Source of the DNA: Rhexocercosporidium sp. MPI-PUGE-AT-0058
Lineage: Eukaryota; Ascomycota; Leotiomycetes; Helotiales
Direction of reading: 5' to 3'
Assembly: GCA_020746875.1 (NCBI GenBank)
Contig: JAGTJL010000006.1
Coordinates: forward strand, 2,356,001 to 2,420,000
Length of the DNA stretch: 64,000 bases
A program made the translations under genes and the position numbers. Positions within the stretch are counted from its first letter, which is position 1; every line of letters starts with the position of its first letter. The notes under the pieces were generated by a model that was not told the origin of the DNA, ran no database searches, and was given only the letters and a program-made list of their open reading frames with translations. Shown here piece after piece: positions 60,754 through 64,000 of the stretch.

Positions 60754-62537
60754 ATGCAAGACCCCATCACAGGTAGCTCGAATGAGACCATCAAATGGCA
60801 ACCAGAGCCAGCCTTACGAGGAACATTCACCATCATAACAACCTGCGTGATCACGTTACTGCTCTGTGTCTATAGCTCGGTACACCTCAATCTACCTGCT
60901 ATCAATCAGAATAGGGCTCTCGTCTGGTTGAGGAGGACAGGGTGGATTTTTGGCGCGTTATTTGCGCCTGAATATATTATATTCACAGCCCAGATCCAGC
61001 GGAGTAGAGCGAAGCTGTTATCAGATGAAGCTCGCGAGGCTTTCAAGTCAGGAGGAAATGATGTACTGGTTTGTCATCAAATTCTCACAGATGTCAATCA
61101 AATATCTGACATGCACAGGGAGATGCAGAAAATGGCTCGCCGCCACGACGCAATCCTTGGACTTCGAGTCACAGTTTTTGGGCTCTCATGGGCGGCATAG
61201 CAATCAAACCCTCCTCCCGCAAACCCTTCATCCCAAACTCAGTACAGTCAACACTCACAGCCAACGGAGTTTCTCTCCTTCTCAAAACCTCGCCCCATCT
61301 CCTCCCAGACATCTCAGTCGACGAAGTCAAAGACAAAAGCAAAGCGTCCTCCCTCACCAAACTCCTCGCTTGTGTTCAGGCGTCATGGTTCTGTCTGTCC
61401 ACCATCACGCGCTTCATTCAACATCTCCCTGTAAGCATGTTGGAACTTAATGCGTTTGCTCATGCACTTTGTACGCTCGCTGTGTATGTCCTGTGGTGGC
61501 ATAAACCGCTTGATGTCAGCCAGCCCGTATTTGTTTCCGAGGATGAGCTGGATCCGCTGCTTGCGTATATGTGGATGGCAAGTAAGACCAGTAGGTTACC
61601 ACCGAAGCCGGGGGATGAGCATGTGGAATACACAGTAGGCAAGGATCCGGAGTTTGAAGCCATCCTTTTGGATGAGAAGACCGCTGCTGGAGAATTGAAT
61701 TCGAGTACCTCGGGTCCAGTGGATTTGCTCGAATTGAGTGATGGAAGTACGGACTCCTCACCAACCACCACTTCACGAGTCGAAGTAACAACCACAACCT
61801 CCCTCTGCGATACGAATTTCACATCCAACCCCTCTAGTACCCGCTGGGTCGAAACCCGCACCGAAACAACTGGCACAGGAGAAGACGCCAAATCATATTC
61901 CTACACGACAAATCACCCTCCAAAATTTTACCTCGCCCCCCTAGACATCCACCGCTGGCGCCTCGCCCACCACGCCCTCATCAAATACAAACTCTCTAAA
62001 CCAACCAAGAATCTCGATCTGGTAACCGTAGACGCTATAGGCGAGACGATGGAATACGACAACAAGGACTCGCCGCTCGAACCCCTCTGGGGTATTGCGC
62101 TACTGTTCCTGCTGGGCACGGCGTATGGTGGCCTACATGCATTGGCATGGGATGCACATTTTCCCTCTGAGAGGGAAAGATTACTTTGGCGTGTGTCATC
62201 CTGTATCGTCGCATCTCCCCTCGCCGTCGTCATACTGGCAGTGATAGTCATACTTCTCAGTGAGCTCGTTGGGTTAAATGACGACGTCGAGCAAAGTTCA
62301 AATACAAAACAGAAAGAGAAGCACAAACCTGCCAAGTCAAAGACAAGAAGAATCGTCGGATTTTTCTGGGGCATAGTGAAAGGTCTCACTGTGGGATTGC
62401 TGAGTACTGCGATTGTATTCCTGTATATACCTGCGAGGGCGTATTTGGTGTATGAGAGTGTGAGGACGGTGTTCTTCCTCCCTCCTGGGGCTTTTGAGAC
62501 GCCTGTTTGGACGCAGTATTTGATTCATGTTACTTGA
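60754..62537 (+). CDS. Multi-pass integral membrane protein, fungal-specific family
   Basis: A 575-residue membrane protein of a family common in Pezizomycotina and usually left as hypothetical; its role is unknown. Two exons, 60754-61062 and 61119-62537, over a 56-bp intron with a CTGAC branch site. The join gives NPWTSSHSFWALMGGIAI, which matches the family's WTLxHSF...MGG segment and fixes the splice. The first span is at about residues 24-44 (TFTIITTCVITLLLCVYSSV). The motif HALCTLAVYVLWWHKPLDV is typical. A loop follows with acidic and Thr/Ser-rich segments (about 250-350), then at least three C-terminal spans (GIALLFLLGTAYGGLHAL, SSCIVASPLAVVILAVIVILLSELVGL, GLTVGLLSTAIVFLYIPARAYL). The start is the first ATG in frame. 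Confidence 0.87.
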
Positions 62538-63040
62538 TCATTATTTCTAGGGATGAACATAACGAACAGAAACTATATATATTTGAGAGTTTTATATAGA
62601 GGTATATCTATTTGATAGATTCCTAGCCTTCAATATCATAACAATCTCATTCTGAACTGAGGTCTCGTGGTATGGAACTCGGTCTCGAAGGCGCGGAAAT
62701 GCGGGTAAGGTCAATGCTTTAGGAAATTGGTAGTCTGTGAAATGTGAAATGCGATCACTGGATAAATGGAAATCTCCACAAATCATAATCTGGTACAGCC
62801 TCTGATCCAGTGACGTTGGGTGTACGATTAGTGCACCCAAGCGGGTCCTCCCTAAGCCCCTTTCCCTCGCTTATGTCATAAGTAAACACACATCACGTCG
62901 TCCTGCTTTCACACCTCAATTTACTTTGCTTTCCAAACTGCAGCTTCTTGCTGTTTCATCACATATCATTCCCCTGCCTCTCCAATTTCCTTCAAGTTCA
63001 CACACACGTCAGATAATACTCCCTACCCGCAAAATCAAAC
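62538..63040. other. Intergenic stretch
   Basis: Contains the 3' UTR of the membrane-protein gene and the leader of the next gene, with a CT-rich stretch before the ATG at 63,041. Nothing else is visible. Confidence 0.5.
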
Positions 63041-63580
63041 ATGGCGCCAACTCACCCTCTCACACCCCGCGACGACAAACCAACAGCTATCATCACCGTT
63101 TCGGAATTAAATCATCTCCACAACCTGCAATCGCACTACAACCACATCGGCCTCCTCATCCTCTCCATAAGCGTCACCATCTCCCTCCTAATCCTCCTCT
63201 TCTTCTTCGTCCAAAACGCATACTTCTCCTACTACCCGGAACGCTCCCTGAAACGCAAACTCGGCTTCCTAGAGAGCGATTTGAGAGATATTATTCGGTT
63301 GGGAAATCAAGGGAGCGTGGGGCAGAGGTATAGGGCGCATAATGATAGGGTGGAGGAGCATGTTGAGAGGTTGGTTAGGGCGGTGGGGAGGGGCGCGAGG
63401 GTGGAGAGGGTGAGGGAGAGAGGGAGATTGGCGAGGAGGATGAGGGAGAGGGAGAGGAGGGGGAGTTGGATAAGGAGGTGGACGGGTAGGTGGGAGGAGT
63501 GGAGGTTTTGGGAGGCGGGGAGGAGGATGGCCTTACGGCGGGGGAGAGGGCAGGGGTTATGGAGGAGGGATGGGATTTGA
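63041..63580 (+). CDS. Single-span membrane protein with an Arg-rich tail, unknown function
   Basis: A 179-residue frame without introns. Residues 1-35 are polar. Residues about 37-60 are one strongly hydrophobic span (GLLILSISVTISLLILLFFF). A short FSYYPERSLKRKLGFLESDL segment follows, then residues about 95-179 are extremely rich in Arg and Glu (for example RVRERGRLARRMRERERRG), probably one long charged helix. No family is recognised. Codons are C-ending up to about position 63,270 and then almost lack C altogether (Arg becomes AGG/CGG, Leu becomes TTG), so the tail may be partly a product of base composition. The start is the first ATG in a good context (AACATGGCG). I rate it as a likely real gene with an unusual tail. 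Confidence 0.68.
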   Translation: MAPTHPLTPRDDKPTAIITVSELNHLHNLQSHYNHIGLLILSISVTISLLILLFFFVQNAYFSYYPERSLKRKLGFLESDLRDIIRLGNQGSVGQRYRAHNDRVEEHVERLVRAVGRGARVERVRERGRLARRMRERERRGSWIRRWTGRWEEWRFWEAGRRMALRRGRGQGLWRRDGI

Positions 63581-64000
63581 GATGGGATGTGAGAGATGCT
63601 GGCTGCGAAGTCGAAGTGTGGATTATGGTAGGAAAGGCTGATACCTTTTTTTCCCGCAACAAATTTTGATTGTTGTGGAGCCTGTGATGAGAATACAATG
63701 GTAATAGTAATCAGTTAGTCCTTTTAAAAGTAGTCTAATAATTAATGAATCAACAATTGGACTACTATCGGAGTATAAAGATTCTCGATGTGCGATATAC
63801 TTAAATAGTCTATTCACATCGCTCAAGCCGGATAACATGCAAAGAACTCACTAGGTTTCCTTACCAGTCTCCTCAAAACCAATCTATGATTGAATAGATT
63901 ATGTAGCTCTGAGTCTACACGGCGGAAGGTACTGTAGTTTGTTGTACTTAGAATTCGCCTAAATCTTGGCGCTAAAAAGAATCTGAACCACAGTTCATCA
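63581..64000. other. Right edge of the window
   Basis: 3' UTR of the preceding gene and AT-rich sequence. No coding region is supportable before the window ends. Confidence 0.5.

Noticed and set aside
61460..62389. Antisense frames of 143-153 codons
   Set aside because: Shadows of the multi-pass membrane-protein gene.

Overview
The window reads as nuclear DNA of a filamentous ascomycete (Pezizomycotina; Leotiomycetes is my best guess, from family resemblance only). Genes are split by short introns of 45-170 bp with GT...AG ends. Genes are widely spaced and the intergenic DNA is rich in microsatellites. The recognisable proteins are fungal: an NsdD/LTF1-type GATA factor, eukaryotic glutamate-cysteine ligase, a SUR7/PalI membrane protein, a LaeA-like methyltransferase and a Clr5-domain protein. 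I saw no tRNA, rRNA or CRISPR array.

Layout. From 1 to 15,825 there is no supportable gene, only simple repeats, a cluster of TACTGTA/TACAGTA heptamers and, from 12.6 kb on, pyrimidine-rich DNA that looks like the promoter and leader of the GATA-factor gene (15,826-17,456, +). A second gene-free stretch follows (17,457-24,267). Glutamate-cysteine ligase lies at 24,268-26,598 (+), followed by 3.5 kb of intergenic DNA. Three minus-strand loci come next: a caspase-like/C2H2 zinc-finger protein (30,108-32,734), a disabled gene whose C-terminus looks HicA-like (33,951-36,307), and a SUR7-family protein (37,512-38,333). A FAD monooxygenase (40,348-42,183, -) and a LaeA-like methyltransferase (43,730-45,112, +) are divergently arranged. 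They are followed by two proteins of unknown function (45,697-46,542 and 48,827-50,212, +).

From 51,387 to 53,838 lies a complete but dead DNA transposon with 27-bp inverted repeats and TA target duplications. Beside it is a Clr5-domain gene carrying six 26-27 residue tandem repeats, and its 3' part is cut off by an in-frame stop (54,821-57,296). The right end holds a small secreted protein, a multi-pass membrane protein and a single-pass membrane protein (59,318-63,580, all +).

Functionally the window mixes housekeeping (glutathione synthesis, cell cortex), regulation (GATA factor, C2H2, Clr5, LaeA-like) and accessory or decaying loci. The most unusual signals are: a transposase frame closed by 16 stops without any frame change, most of them where tryptophan is expected; a caspase-like domain whose His position is Tyr; and a repeated switch from C-ending to G/T-ending codons along the genes. 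All gene models are by eye from splice sites and protein similarity remembered from families; no search was run.
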